A stretch of DNA of 64,000 nt from Cyclobacteriaceae bacterium (GTDB lineage: Bacteria; Bacteroidota; Bacteroidia; Cytophagales; Cyclobacteriaceae): contig JAFIEV010000025.1 of NCBI GenBank assembly GCA_020832305.1, forward strand, positions 23,583-87,582, read 5' to 3'. The notes below the pieces were generated by a model. It made no database searches. It saw only the letters and a program-made list of their open reading frames with translations, and was not told where the DNA came from. Made by a program: the position numbers and the translations under genes. Positions 1-8,281 of the stretch are shown piece by piece. Every line of letters begins with the position of its first letter. Within the stretch, counting starts at the first letter, position 1.

Positions 1-1
1 A

Positions 2-268
2 ACTTTACAATTTGATGACCACTCGGCAATGCTTGAGCAGGTTCAGGATGAAGATGGTGAAACATCTTTCCCGTCGCAGTATAGCATCGTTATGTACAAG
101 GCAGTGATGCCTATAGTCAATGCTATACCACAGGCGGTGTTATTGGCTGAACTTGTGGTTCCGGAGCCTGAGAATACCCAAATCGATTCTAAATACCTTC
201 TCGCTCAAAAGCCTGTACCTTACTTTAATATCTTATTCAGGTACATAATATCTCCCAATGCCCCTTAA
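2..268 (+). CDS. C-terminal end of an unidentified protein (partial)
   Basis: An open frame runs from the left edge of the window to a TAA at 266-268. The other frames on both strands are interrupted here, so this is probably the tail of a gene that starts outside the window. The visible 88 residues contain an acidic stretch, a hydrophobic stretch (AVLLAELVV) and a Pro-rich end. I recognise no domain. A hairpin at 287-314 just downstream fits a gene end here. It could still be a chance open frame. Confidence 0.4.
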   Translation, partial: TLQFDDHSAMLEQVQDEDGETSFPSQYSIVMYKAVMPIVNAIPQAVLLAELVVPEPENTQIDSKYLLAQKPVPYFNILFRYIISPNAP

Positions 269-286
269 TTGAAACAGTTCTATAGT

Positions 287-314
287 TTTGCCTGCAGGAT
301 AATACTCAGGCAAA
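287..314 (+). terminator. Hairpin with weak T-run, probable terminator before secDF
   Basis: TTTGCCTG (287-294) and CAGGCAAA (307-314) form a perfect 8-bp stem with a 12-nt loop, followed by TTGAATTTTTAC. The T-run is interrupted, so termination may be weak. Its place 19 bases after a stop codon and 50 bases before secDF fits a terminator of the upstream gene. Confidence 0.45.
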
Positions 315-365
315 TTGAATTTTTACAATAGCTAATTATTTTATAACACTTAAATTTCAGAATCT

Positions 366-3300
366 ATGCGCAATAGTGGTGCAATAGTATTTCTCACAGT
401 TATCATTACAATACTGTGTATTTATTACCTTTCATTTACGTTTATATCTTCCAATGTAAATAAAAAGGCAACCATTCACGCTACCGATGTGAATGGAAAT
501 ATTGATTTTTCCAAAAAACAGTCCTTCCTCGACTCTGTCTGGACTGAACCTGTTTTCAGTTTTCTGGGCATTAAGTACACCTACAAAGATATCAAGGAAA
601 CGGAATTGAGCCTTGGTCTTGACTTACAGGGAGGTATGCATGTAACCCTGGAGATCTCACCCATAGATATCATCAGAGGTTTAAGCGGTAACAGCGAGGA
701 TCCCGCTTTTCTCCAGTCCATTGAACGAGCCAATGAGTTACAGCGCCGAAACCCGGGTGAGTATGCAGCACAGTTTCTCACCGCTTTTCGCGAGGTAAAT
801 CCGGGAGGCCGACTGGCGCCTATATTTGCCCACTCGGGTAATCGGGGGAGAATCAGTTTTGACACCAGTGACGATGAAATTATGCGCATTATGCGTCAGG
901 AAATCGATCAGGCAGTAGACCGCTCTTTTGAAATTCTGAGAACACGTATTGACCGCTTTGGTACATCTTCTCCTAATATTCAAAAGCTGCAGGGATCTGG
1001 TAGGGTGCAAATAGAGTTACCCGGTGTAGAAAACAGCGAAAGGGTTCGTAAATTACTTCAGGGTGTTGCCCGCCTCGAATTTTGGGAAGTATATGAACTC
1101 CAGCAGCTCAGCGATCCTTTGCTGGCCATCAACAACCGTCTTCTAGAGGAAGAACGCGCAAAGACTGGCACGACACCTTCCCGTACAGCTACACCGCAGG
1201 ATGACGACTTGTCAGGCTTGATAGAAGAGGAGATCGGCCCCGATACCTCTTTGGATACTCTCGAGGCCGATGATTTGGAAGCCCTTCTTCAATCAGATAC
1301 TGCTTCTTTGGAGGATGCAATGGAAGGTCCTGCAATTTCACAATTTTTGAGTATGATCAACTACCCAGCAGGTTTCGTAAGTCTTAAAGATACCTTAAGG
1401 GTTAACAGAATTTTGCAAAGAATTGCTTCGGGAGATCTGAGGGGTTTTATGCCTCCGGATGTGCGTTTCTTATGGGAGGTAAAACCTTCTAAAATGCAGG
1501 ATGGTAGTGAGGCACTGGCATTAATACCTATAAGGGTACCCAGGGGTGGAAAATCTGCTCTCAGCGGTGATGTAATCAGCGATGCCCGTCAGACCCTTGA
1601 TGAAAGAACCTCGCCTGCCGTATCTATGGAAATGAATTCTGAAGGCGCCAAAAGGTGGAGAAGACTTACAGCTGATAACATTGGTCGGCGAATTGCCATA
1701 GTCCTGGATGATTATGTATATTCTGCGCCGATGGTTCAGGTTGAAATACCAAATGGTCAATCCATCATTACCGGTAACTTCACCCTAGATGAAGCCAAAG
1801 ATTTGGCCAATGTGCTCAAGGCAGGTGCGTTACCTGCACGTACCCGTATTGTAGAAGAAGCGGTTATCGGACCAACTCTTGGAAAAGAAGCGCAAAGACA
1901 AGGTTTTCTTTCTATCATTAGTGGTTTGGCCATTGTGGTCTTGTTTATGATTGCGTATTATAACAAAGGTGGCCTGGTTGCCAACATTGCATTGTTGTTT
2001 AATATATTCTTTATCTTAGGTATTCTGGCACAGCTAACCGCTTCACTTACCCTGCCGGGTATAGCGGGGATAGTACTTACCATCGGTATGTCTATTGATG
2101 CCAACGTACTGATTTTTGAAAGGATCCGTGAAGAACTTCGCAGTGGTAAAGCTTTATTAAATGCCATTTCCCTTGGTTATGAGAAGGCTTACAGCTCAAT
2201 TATAGATGCCAATGTTACCACCTTCCTCACCGGTGTGATTTTATATACCTTTGGTCAGGGCCCTATTAAAGGATTTGCCACTACCCTGATGATTGGTATT
2301 GCCTGTTCATTCTTTACAGCTGTATTTATTACACGCGTAATTGTGACCTGGATGACCAAAAAGGGTGACAAGAGCAAAATGACCTTTGCCTGGCCATTTT
2401 CATCAAATCTGTTGGCTAATCTCAACATCGATTTTCTTTCGAAAAGAAGGGTGGCATACATTACCTCATCTTCTATTATCGTCTTAGGTATTGTACTGGT
2501 ATTTTTTGAAGGTGGTCTCAATTATGGTGTAGACTTTACCGGTGGCCGCTCATACGTGGTTTCCTTCAATCAGTCTGTGGTGCCTACAGAACTCAGAAGC
2601 GCCCTGGTGACTGGATTTGAAGACGCTGGTACCGAGGTAAAAACCTATGGCGGTAACACGCAGATGAAAGTAACGACCAGTTATCTGATCGATGATGAAT
2701 CGGATGAAGGTGATGAAATGGTAAGAAATGCACTTATAGCCAGCATAGAATCCTTTACGGGTCAGAAATTCATAGCAGATGACTCAAGAGTGGATGAAAA
2801 TCACTTTACCATCAGCAGTTCTACCAAGGTTGGAGCAACCATAGCTGAAGACATAAAAGTAGCCGCCCAGGAAGCGATTTTCTTCTCACTGATTCTTATC
2901 TTCCTCTATATTCTTGTGAGATTCAGAAGGTGGCAATTTGGTTTAGGAGCCGTGGTGGCAGTATTCCATGATGCTTTGTTTGTTATTGCAGCCTTTGCCA
3001 TAGCACGGTTGTTTGGCATCGCATTCGAGGTGGACCAGGTCTTCATTGCAGCGATGCTGACGCTTATCGGTTACTCCATTAACGACACGGTGGTTGTATT
3101 TGACCGTATTCGTGAAAATATGAATGAGAGGCCGCATGAAAAACTCATCGATACTTTTAATATGTCGATAAACAGTACCATGAATCGTACTTTGATTACT
3201 TCATTTACTACCTTGATCGTTGTATTTATCTTACTCGTATTTGGTGGAGAGGTGCTCAGAGGATTTTCTTTTGCCCTGTTTATAGGTATTCTGGTTGGTA

Positions 3301-3380
3301 CTTATTCATCGATTTACATAGCATCTCCGGTAGCACTTGACCTGAGCAAAAAAATGCTTAGGGCCAAAGGAGAAGCCTGA
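366..3380 (+). CDS. secDF: Protein translocase subunit SecDF (fused)
   Basis: A fused SecD-SecF of 1004 residues, the usual size and arrangement in Bacteroidota. It is the proton-driven partner of SecYEG that helps pull secreted proteins across the inner membrane. After one N-terminal membrane segment (about 7-27) comes the SecD motif LGLDLQGGMHV (about 83-93) and the periplasmic P1 domain. P1 carries an acidic low-complexity insert (about 275-312). The SecD membrane block contains GMSIDANVLIFERIREEL (about 573-590). The SecF half starts near residue 716 with NYGVDFTGGRSYVV and contains GYSINDTVVVFDRIREN (about 902-918). The ATG at 366 is the first that keeps the signal-anchor. A strong terminator follows, so it is probably transcribed alone. 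Confidence 0.97.
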   Translation: MRNSGAIVFLTVIITILCIYYLSFTFISSNVNKKATIHATDVNGNIDFSKKQSFLDSVWTEPVFSFLGIKYTYKDIKETELSLGLDLQGGMHVTLEISPIDIIRGLSGNSEDPAFLQSIERANELQRRNPGEYAAQFLTAFREVNPGGRLAPIFAHSGNRGRISFDTSDDEIMRIMRQEIDQAVDRSFEILRTRIDRFGTSSPNIQKLQGSGRVQIELPGVENSERVRKLLQGVARLEFWEVYELQQLSDPLLAINNRLLEEERAKTGTTPSRTATPQDDDLSGLIEEEIGPDTSLDTLEADDLEALLQSDTASLEDAMEGPAISQFLSMINYPAGFVSLKDTLRVNRILQRIASGDLRGFMPPDVRFLWEVKPSKMQDGSEALALIPIRVPRGGKSALSGDVISDARQTLDERTSPAVSMEMNSEGAKRWRRLTADNIGRRIAIVLDDYVYSAPMVQVEIPNGQSIITGNFTLDEAKDLANVLKAGALPARTRIVEEAVIGPTLGKEAQRQGFLSIISGLAIVVLFMIAYYNKGGLVANIALLFNIFFILGILAQLTASLTLPGIAGIVLTIGMSIDANVLIFERIREELRSGKALLNAISLGYEKAYSSIIDANVTTFLTGVILYTFGQGPIKGFATTLMIGIACSFFTAVFITRVIVTWMTKKGDKSKMTFAWPFSSNLLANLNIDFLSKRRVAYITSSSIIVLGIVLVFFEGGLNYGVDFTGGRSYVVSFNQSVVPTELRSALVTGFEDAGTEVKTYGGNTQMKVTTSYLIDDESDEGDEMVRNALIASIESFTGQKFIADDSRVDENHFTISSSTKVGATIAEDIKVAAQEAIFFSLILIFLYILVRFRRWQFGLGAVVAVFHDALFVIAAFAIARLFGIAFEVDQVFIAAMLTLIGYSINDTVVVFDRIRENMNERPHEKLIDTFNMSINSTMNRTLITSFTTLIVVFILLVFGGEVLRGFSFALFIGILVGTYSSIYIASPVALDLSKKMLRAKGEA

Positions 3381-3406
3381 TAATGGAAAGTGCAAAATAA
3401 TTATAC

Positions 3407-3443
3407 AAAAAAAGCCCCTGAACTTCTGTTCAGGGGCTTTTTT
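3407..3443 (+). terminator. Rho-independent terminator of secDF
   Basis: AAAGCCCCTGAAC (3411-3423) pairs perfectly with GTTCAGGGGCTTT (3428-3440) around a TTCT loop, followed by a T-run and preceded by an A-run. It lies 27 bases after the secDF stop and could work in both directions. Confidence 0.93.
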
Positions 3444-3553
3444 ACTCAAGCTATTGGAATTTGTACATCAATCATATTTTAGCAAATTAATAGGATTGTT
3501 ACTTTTCAGAATGCTCAATGGAACAGTTTGTTGGTTTGTAATTTTTCATCAAT

Positions 3554-4177
3554 ATGTCATCACATCATATCGTCAGGGAACATCAGGAGCCTACTTTAAT
3601 CATATGGAATGGGTTGAATTCATTACCATCTGAAACGCTTGAAGGTTTGCTTGAATGGAGCCCGATGATCATAGTTAACGGGCCAATGCTGGAACCCGCC
3701 ATTAGAAGAGGGATAAAACTGGATGTTGTTCTGGGGACTCATTCAGAATTTGAAAACTGGAATGAAGAATTGGAGCAACAACAACCTCTTGAAACTTTTT
3801 TCATGAAAAGGGATGATGCAGAAATTCATTTTTTAGTTGAAATTTTGAAAACCAAAGGTATAAAGCAGGCAAATGTGATAATCGATGATCCGGAAAAGGC
3901 AGAACTTTTTTTGCCCAACCAAATTGAATTCGTTTTCTATGCGCAAAATCATAGGGGCATCATAATCTCTCCCGAGGCCAATTTTCAAAAATGGCTGACG
4001 CCCGGGCAATATTTTTTTACCGCCATTGAAGATATGCTTATTATTGAACCCCCTGTTTCCAGGAATCAGGATCAGGCAGTAAAAAACAGAAACACATACA
4101 CCACACAGATCAGCGGGATGCATTCATTTTTCAATCACTCACCAAATCCTGTAATACTCTGGCAGGAATTCAAATAA
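3554..4177 (+). CDS. Thiamine pyrophosphokinase-like protein, probably catalytically degenerate
   Basis: The 207-residue protein resembles thiamine pyrophosphokinase in length and in its N-terminal alpha/beta pattern: an alternating fold with PMIIVNGPM (38-45) where TPK has its ADGG segment, then a G-I-x-x-D-V-V-L-G stretch (53-61). The residues that normally bind ATP, Mg and thiamine are altered. ADGG reads NGPM (42-45), GDxDS reads GTHSE (61-65), and the D-x-x-K-T-D motif is replaced by RDDAEIHF (86-93). The C-terminal half would be the substrate-binding beta-sandwich. I therefore infer a TPK-fold protein that lost or changed its activity. It converges with and directly abuts the oxygenase gene on the other strand. 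Assignment is by pattern only. Confidence 0.55.
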   Translation: MSSHHIVREHQEPTLIIWNGLNSLPSETLEGLLEWSPMIIVNGPMLEPAIRRGIKLDVVLGTHSEFENWNEELEQQQPLETFFMKRDDAEIHFLVEILKTKGIKQANVIIDDPEKAELFLPNQIEFVFYAQNHRGIIISPEANFQKWLTPGQYFFTAIEDMLIIEPPVSRNQDQAVKNRNTYTTQISGMHSFFNHSPNPVILWQEFK

Positions 4178-5212
4178 TTATTTTTCCAGACTAAATTTGT
4201 ATTTCATTTTATTAAACTCTTTAATGAATTCGGGATAAGATGAATGGTGTTCTTTCAACAGATTTTGAAGATACTGAAGGTTAAAGAGCAATCGGGTGAG
4301 CTGTGTACCTATTATATTTTTGGAGAGCCCGAGGATGTCAGCAACCTTATCACCCATGAGCAATCTCATCTGGCTTTCTACCATGGCTGCGATTTTTTTG
4401 TCGGGGATGCTGCTTTTAAGGTGGTTTACCAAAGAGCGGGTAAGTTCTCTGCCATGTTCTGAGCTTTTTAATTGCCTCCGCTCAATTATTCTTTCGAGGT
4501 GGTATGCCTCCCTGAGATCATCTGTGAGGAGTACTTCATGTATTCCCAGAAGGAAGCCAATATACTTCCATGCATGAAGCCAGGCGTTTTTTTCATCGAG
4601 GCTGATGTCAAAGCCAAACTTTTCCAAACCTTTCAGTACGATAAGTGAAAAGGCAAGATTTGTACCGGCCATATCTTCCTGATTCACGGGAACACCCCAG
4701 TCATTATTCCATTCACTTTTGAGGGTAAAATACCTGACAACAGCATGGCGAAGGCGCGTTTTGAGAATGAGTTCATAGCCAGCTTTATCACCCGAGAATG
4801 CCTTGTCTTCAAACAGCCCAACCACAAAAGAAGCGGTTTCAAAAAGCCGCTTATCCTGGTTTTTTCTAATTTTTTCTGAAAGATACAACACCCTGGCCCC
4901 ATCTGCAGCGGCGTAGCAATAGGGGAGACTGTATGCGCCCAGAATCGCCATAATCTCCCGGGTATATTTTTTAAAAAACTTCGCTGCTTCCTGCATTTGA
5001 TGCTGCCGGTACCACACAGGAAGTACTTTCAGATCTGTCAGGAAGTCATTATATTCTTTCGGAGTTGATATGTTTTGAGCATCGAAATTCAGCAATTCCT
5101 GAAGCTGCTGCCGATTCATTTTTTGAATTAACTGCCTTGCCAGTTCATCAGCTATCGGGTCTCCAATCTGCCGGTACAGACCCATCGATTGTTGAAGATT
5201 GGTTAGATTCAT
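4178..5212 (-). CDS. MpaB / latex-clearing-protein family oxygenase (DUF2236)
   Basis: The 344-residue, mostly helical protein matches the ER-bound oxygenase MpaB / rubber oxygenase Lcp family. Signs are the R-x-R-H-A-x-x-R helix (153-160, with H156 a candidate axial haem ligand), then W168, the GVPVNQEDMAGTNLAFS block (173-189) and the downstream W-x-x-x-G-F-L-L-G segment. Known members are b-type haem oxygenases that cleave polyisoprene or act on lipophilic secondary metabolites. No signal peptide is visible, so it is probably cytosolic. The physiological substrate cannot be read from the sequence. It is monocistronic, convergent with the TPK-like gene and divergent from the MATE gene. Confidence 0.75.
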   Translation of the reverse strand: MNLTNLQQSMGLYRQIGDPIADELARQLIQKMNRQQLQELLNFDAQNISTPKEYNDFLTDLKVLPVWYRQHQMQEAAKFFKKYTREIMAILGAYSLPYCYAAADGARVLYLSEKIRKNQDKRLFETASFVVGLFEDKAFSGDKAGYELILKTRLRHAVVRYFTLKSEWNNDWGVPVNQEDMAGTNLAFSLIVLKGLEKFGFDISLDEKNAWLHAWKYIGFLLGIHEVLLTDDLREAYHLERIIERRQLKSSEHGRELTRSLVNHLKSSIPDKKIAAMVESQMRLLMGDKVADILGLSKNIIGTQLTRLLFNLQYLQNLLKEHHSSYPEFIKEFNKMKYKFSLEK

Positions 5213-5340
5213 GATATGATGTTGAAATACCTATAGCGAACTATATGTATTATACCTATGTTTTGTAAGGGTGAAAGATTATGGGTTTCTTTGCGTGAAT
5301 GAAAAAGAGTTTTTACCTTTTTTTTATTATTGTAAGACAG

Positions 5341-5368
5341 ATGCAGGTGTGCTTGTTTTAACCTGCAT
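5341..5368. promoter_or_regulatory. Perfect 8-bp inverted repeat in front of the MATE gene, candidate operator
   Basis: ATGCAGGT (5341-5348) and ACCTGCAT (5361-5368) are exact inverted copies separated by 12 bases. Directly after them comes TTTAATTTG, close to the Bacteroidota -7 box, 17 bases before the MATE ATG. This is the usual place for a repressor site controlling an efflux pump. No cognate regulator is adjacent. It could also be a leader hairpin. Confidence 0.35.
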
Positions 5369-5393
5369 TTAATTTGTGAGCGTTGTGTAAGTT

Positions 5394-6737
5394 ATGGGCA
5401 AGAGAGTATCGCCGGAATCACTCGGAGAAGAACCTGTAGGAAAATTGCTTTGGAGATTATCAGTGCCGGCAGCCATAGGTATGCTCACGATGACAGTATA
5501 TCAATTGGTTGATACCATTTTCATAGGCAGGTGGGTGGGGCCCTTGGGGATAGCCGGTATTGCTGTGGTTTTGCCGATTAACATGCTCATTTCCTCCATT
5601 GGAATGGCCCTGGGCGTTGGAGGCGCATCTGTAGTTTCAAGGGCATTGGGAGCGCTGGATCTTAAGAAAGCAAATAAAACAGTCGGGAACCTGGTAAGCC
5701 TTAACCTCGGCCTGTCTGCCATTATGCTTGTTGCCGGATATACTTTTTCAAGCCAGTTTCTTATCTTGTTTGGAGCTAAGGGGAATATTTTTTCCTATGC
5801 CGACGAATATTTTTACTGGCTTTTACCGGGAATGCCTTTTTTAAGTTGGGCAATGATGAGCAACAACCTGATTCGCTCTGAAGGTAATGCCAGGAGGGCC
5901 ATGATGGTTATGGTAATACCGGCAATTTTAAACATTCTGCTGGATCCAATTCTAATTTATTGGCTCGATATGGGGATGAAAGGTGCGGCTTTGGCTACTA
6001 CCATCTCATATATCATAAGTGCAATATATGCTACACAGTATTTTTATTCGGGTCATAGCCGGGTAAAAATCATCCTGAAATATTTTGTGCTTAAAGCAGC
6101 TTTGGTAAAAGAAGTAGTTTCGATAGGTATCACTTCACTGGCACGCCAGGGCTCAATAAGTTTACTGGCAATTGTGATCAACCATAGTTTGTTTAGTTAT
6201 GGAGGAGAAATTGCCGTTGCTATCTATGGGATTGTAAGCCGGCTAACGGTTTTTTTATTGTTTCCTTTGATAGGCCTGGTGCAGGGCTTTTTACCGGTAA
6301 CGGGTTTTAATTATGGTGCGGAGAATTACCATCGGGTCAAGGAAGCCATACAGACTTCTATCATTGCCGGAACAGTCATTTCATTGGTGGTATTTTTAAT
6401 TACAACATTTTACCCTGAGTGGCTCGTATATTTATTTACTTCAGACCAGCAACTTATTGAAGAAAGCAGCAGGGCAATACGCTATGTATTTTTGGCGACA
6501 CCTTTTATTGCCTCGCAGATGGTAGGCGCTGCCTATTTCCAGGCAATAGGAAAAGCTGGCCCGGCATTGGTGCTAACTTTATTGCGGCAAGGGATTTTAC
6601 TCTTGCCTTTTATCCTGATCTTTCCTATGTTTCTCAATATTGACGGGGTTTGGATTGCCTTTCCGGTAGCTGACTTTCTGGCTGCCATCATCACACTTTT
6701 TTACTGTATACCTCGATGGAAAAAATTATTGTACTAA
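5394..6737 (+). CDS. MATE family efflux transporter
   Basis: A 447-residue inner-membrane protein with about 12 hydrophobic segments and the two-fold repeat of MATE exporters. The start SVPAAIGMLTMTVYQLVDTIFIGRW is typical of the NorM/DinF-like group, followed by a Gly/Ala-rich VGGASVVSRALG segment and a repeat-like second half that begins near VSIGITSLARQGS. MATE proteins expel cationic drugs, dyes or metabolites in exchange for Na+ or H+. The ATG at 5394 is immediately followed by a short soluble N-terminus, as in relatives. It stands alone, with an inverted repeat just upstream. The substrate is unknown. Confidence 0.93.
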   Translation: MGKRVSPESLGEEPVGKLLWRLSVPAAIGMLTMTVYQLVDTIFIGRWVGPLGIAGIAVVLPINMLISSIGMALGVGGASVVSRALGALDLKKANKTVGNLVSLNLGLSAIMLVAGYTFSSQFLILFGAKGNIFSYADEYFYWLLPGMPFLSWAMMSNNLIRSEGNARRAMMVMVIPAILNILLDPILIYWLDMGMKGAALATTISYIISAIYATQYFYSGHSRVKIILKYFVLKAALVKEVVSIGITSLARQGSISLLAIVINHSLFSYGGEIAVAIYGIVSRLTVFLLFPLIGLVQGFLPVTGFNYGAENYHRVKEAIQTSIIAGTVISLVVFLITTFYPEWLVYLFTSDQQLIEESSRAIRYVFLATPFIASQMVGAAYFQAIGKAGPALVLTLLRQGILLLPFILIFPMFLNIDGVWIAFPVADFLAAIITLFYCIPRWKKLLY

Positions 6738-6898
6738 TATATCTGCTGTATGTTGGAGATTGAATTCATGGTCTGGAAACAATTCAATAAATTTGCAATA
6801 TCAACGTTCTATCATGCATGTATTCAAAATGTATTCGCACATTAAAAAATAGAAAAAATTACCTTACATCATTTTTAAACCAAAAATTATTTTGTTAA

Positions 6899-6914
6899 TT
6901 GGCATTAAAGCCAA
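6899..6914. promoter_or_regulatory. Palindrome upstream of the Lrp/AsnC gene, candidate autoregulatory site
   Basis: TTGGC (6899-6903) and GCCAA (6910-6914) form an inverted repeat with a 6-base AT spacer. A further GCCAA half-site lies at 6925-6929. The repeats end 32-47 bases before the ATG of the Lrp-type regulator, a family that commonly binds its own promoter at several spaced sites. Confidence 0.35.
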
Positions 6915-6960
6915 ACTAAAGCTTTGCCAAAAGACGAATTACTTTTATCAGTTACAATTC

Positions 6961-7434
6961 ATGAGTCAAATACTGAAACTTGATACCATTGACAGAAAGA
7001 TTTTAGAAATCCTTCAGGCAAGTGCAAAAATTACCAATGCACAACTTTCTAAAGAAATCGGTTTATCGCCGGCTCCCACATTAGAAAGGGTAAAAAAACT
7101 TGAACAGGCGGGTATCATTGCCAGCTATCATGCCAAATTAGATACCGAAAAAATAGGCCTGGGGGTCTCCACCTTCGTTATAGTATCTTTAATGGGTCAT
7201 AATAAAGCAAATATTGAAGGTTTTATGAATGCCATCAATAAAATCGAAGAAGTAATAGAGTGTCATCATATAACCGGCGCAGGAGATTTTATTCTCAAAA
7301 TTGTCACTAAAGACATTGCGGCCTATCAAAAATTAATGCTCGAAAAAGTAAGTGAGATTAAAGAAGTCGATAATATGCAGTCTATGGTGGTATTGTCTAC
7401 TTTTAAAGACAGCAAAGTGCTGCCGATACCTTAA
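6961..7434 (+). CDS. Lrp/AsnC family transcriptional regulator
   Basis: The 157-residue protein has the standard layout: an N-terminal winged helix-turn-helix (LDTIDRKILEILQ, then NAQLSKEIGLSPAPTLERVKKLEQAG, in separate helices, about 6-55), a linker strand, and a C-terminal RAM domain including ITGAGDFILKIVTKDI (about 107-122). Such proteins form dimers to octamers and sense amino acids or related small molecules. I chose the ATG at 6961 over an upstream TTG at 6892, because the extra residues resemble no part of the family and overlap the palindrome. The PyrR-like gene begins 13 bases after its stop, so the two are likely co-transcribed. Confidence 0.92.
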   Translation: MSQILKLDTIDRKILEILQASAKITNAQLSKEIGLSPAPTLERVKKLEQAGIIASYHAKLDTEKIGLGVSTFVIVSLMGHNKANIEGFMNAINKIEEVIECHHITGAGDFILKIVTKDIAAYQKLMLEKVSEIKEVDNMQSMVVLSTFKDSKVLPIP

Positions 7435-7447
7435 TTATTCGTCAACT

Positions 7448-7954
7448 ATGACATCTACCGACAATCAGATACTGAATAAAAAGCAAGTTCTTCAAAAAAT
7501 CAGCAGGATTGCTTACGAGATCTATGAAAACCACTATCTGGAAAAAAAGATCTATCTGGCGGGTGTTCCTGAAACTGGATTTCGCATTGCTGAAATGATA
7601 AAAAAAGAGTTGGATAAAGTCTCTCCTTTGGATGTAAGGCTTACTGTTGTTCATATCGACAAGCAGGATCCTTTTGGATCTGAAGTAACCATAGATTGCA
7701 ATCCGTCAGAATTAAAAAATAAGTCAGTAATTCTGGTAGATGATGTTTTGCACACAGGCAGAACTTTTCTCAATAGTTTGAAGCCCTTTCTTTCGACCGA
7801 TATACGACAAATAGAGACGGCAGTACTTGTAGATCGGGGCCATAAATTATTTCCGATTTCAGCTGATTATAAAGGCTATGAGCTTGCAACCATGCTCAAT
7901 GACCATATTGAAGTTTCGTTGGAGAAAGGAAGATTTGGGGTTTACCTTCTGTAA
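7448..7954 (+). CDS. PyrR-like phosphoribosyltransferase
   Basis: A 168-residue type I phosphoribosyltransferase. The PRPP-binding loop VILVDDVLHTGRT lies at about 94-106, with D98, D99, T103 and R105. The following VDRGHKLFPISADYKG stretch is characteristic of PyrR, which has uracil phosphoribosyltransferase activity and in Firmicutes also binds pyr mRNA. Whether this protein regulates RNA cannot be told; no pyr operon is nearby. The ATG at 7448 gives the normal PyrR length, whereas an upstream start would overlap the Lrp-type gene. It is the second gene of a probable two-gene operon. Confidence 0.85.
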   Translation: MTSTDNQILNKKQVLQKISRIAYEIYENHYLEKKIYLAGVPETGFRIAEMIKKELDKVSPLDVRLTVVHIDKQDPFGSEVTIDCNPSELKNKSVILVDDVLHTGRTFLNSLKPFLSTDIRQIETAVLVDRGHKLFPISADYKGYELATMLNDHIEVSLEKGRFGVYLL

Positions 7955-7975
7955 TTAAAAAGTACTTTAGGGCGC

Positions 7976-8052
7976 GCTGAAAATTGCCTATCCTGTTGAT
8001 TTATTTTACTTTAATATCCTGTTTTTACATGATAGAAGCATACTTTTTCAGC
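7976..8052. repeat. Dispersed element with terminal inverted repeats, copy A (77 bp)
   Basis: The segment begins GCTGAAAA (7976-7983) and ends TTTTCAGC (8045-8052), an exact 8-bp inverted repeat. A related 71-bp copy with the same ends lies at 41914-41984. Shared internal blocks include TTGATTTATTT, TTTACAT and ATACTTTTTCAGC. Both copies sit 10-21 bases behind a plus-strand stop, in a gap between convergent genes. It may be a miniature mobile element or a structured 3' end. Confidence 0.6.
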
Positions 8053-8281
8053 AAAGCCTGCTTTAGTTCTATCTTGTCATTTTACTATTGAAGGTGAAAA
8101 ATACCAACCTTTTGGGAAATCCTTTGTCATTAAATATCTGGCTAAAACACCGGAACTGATAAAATTAAAGGTGTGATCACTTACTTTCACCTTTGAGTTT
8201 TACCTTCATTTACCATGCTCTTATTTTACAGAAAGCACCTTCCCGTGCCTTATAACAAGCCATATTTTAGGATCAGGTAAA
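8053..8281. other. Intergenic region between convergent genes
   Basis: No gene is visible. AAAGGTG (8167-8173) and CACCTTT (8188-8194) form a 7-bp stem without a T-run. The 12-mer TTCATTTACCAT (8207-8218) recurs inverted near 42005-42016, beside the other copy of the dispersed element, so the shared sequence may extend beyond the 77-bp core. Confidence 0.4.
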
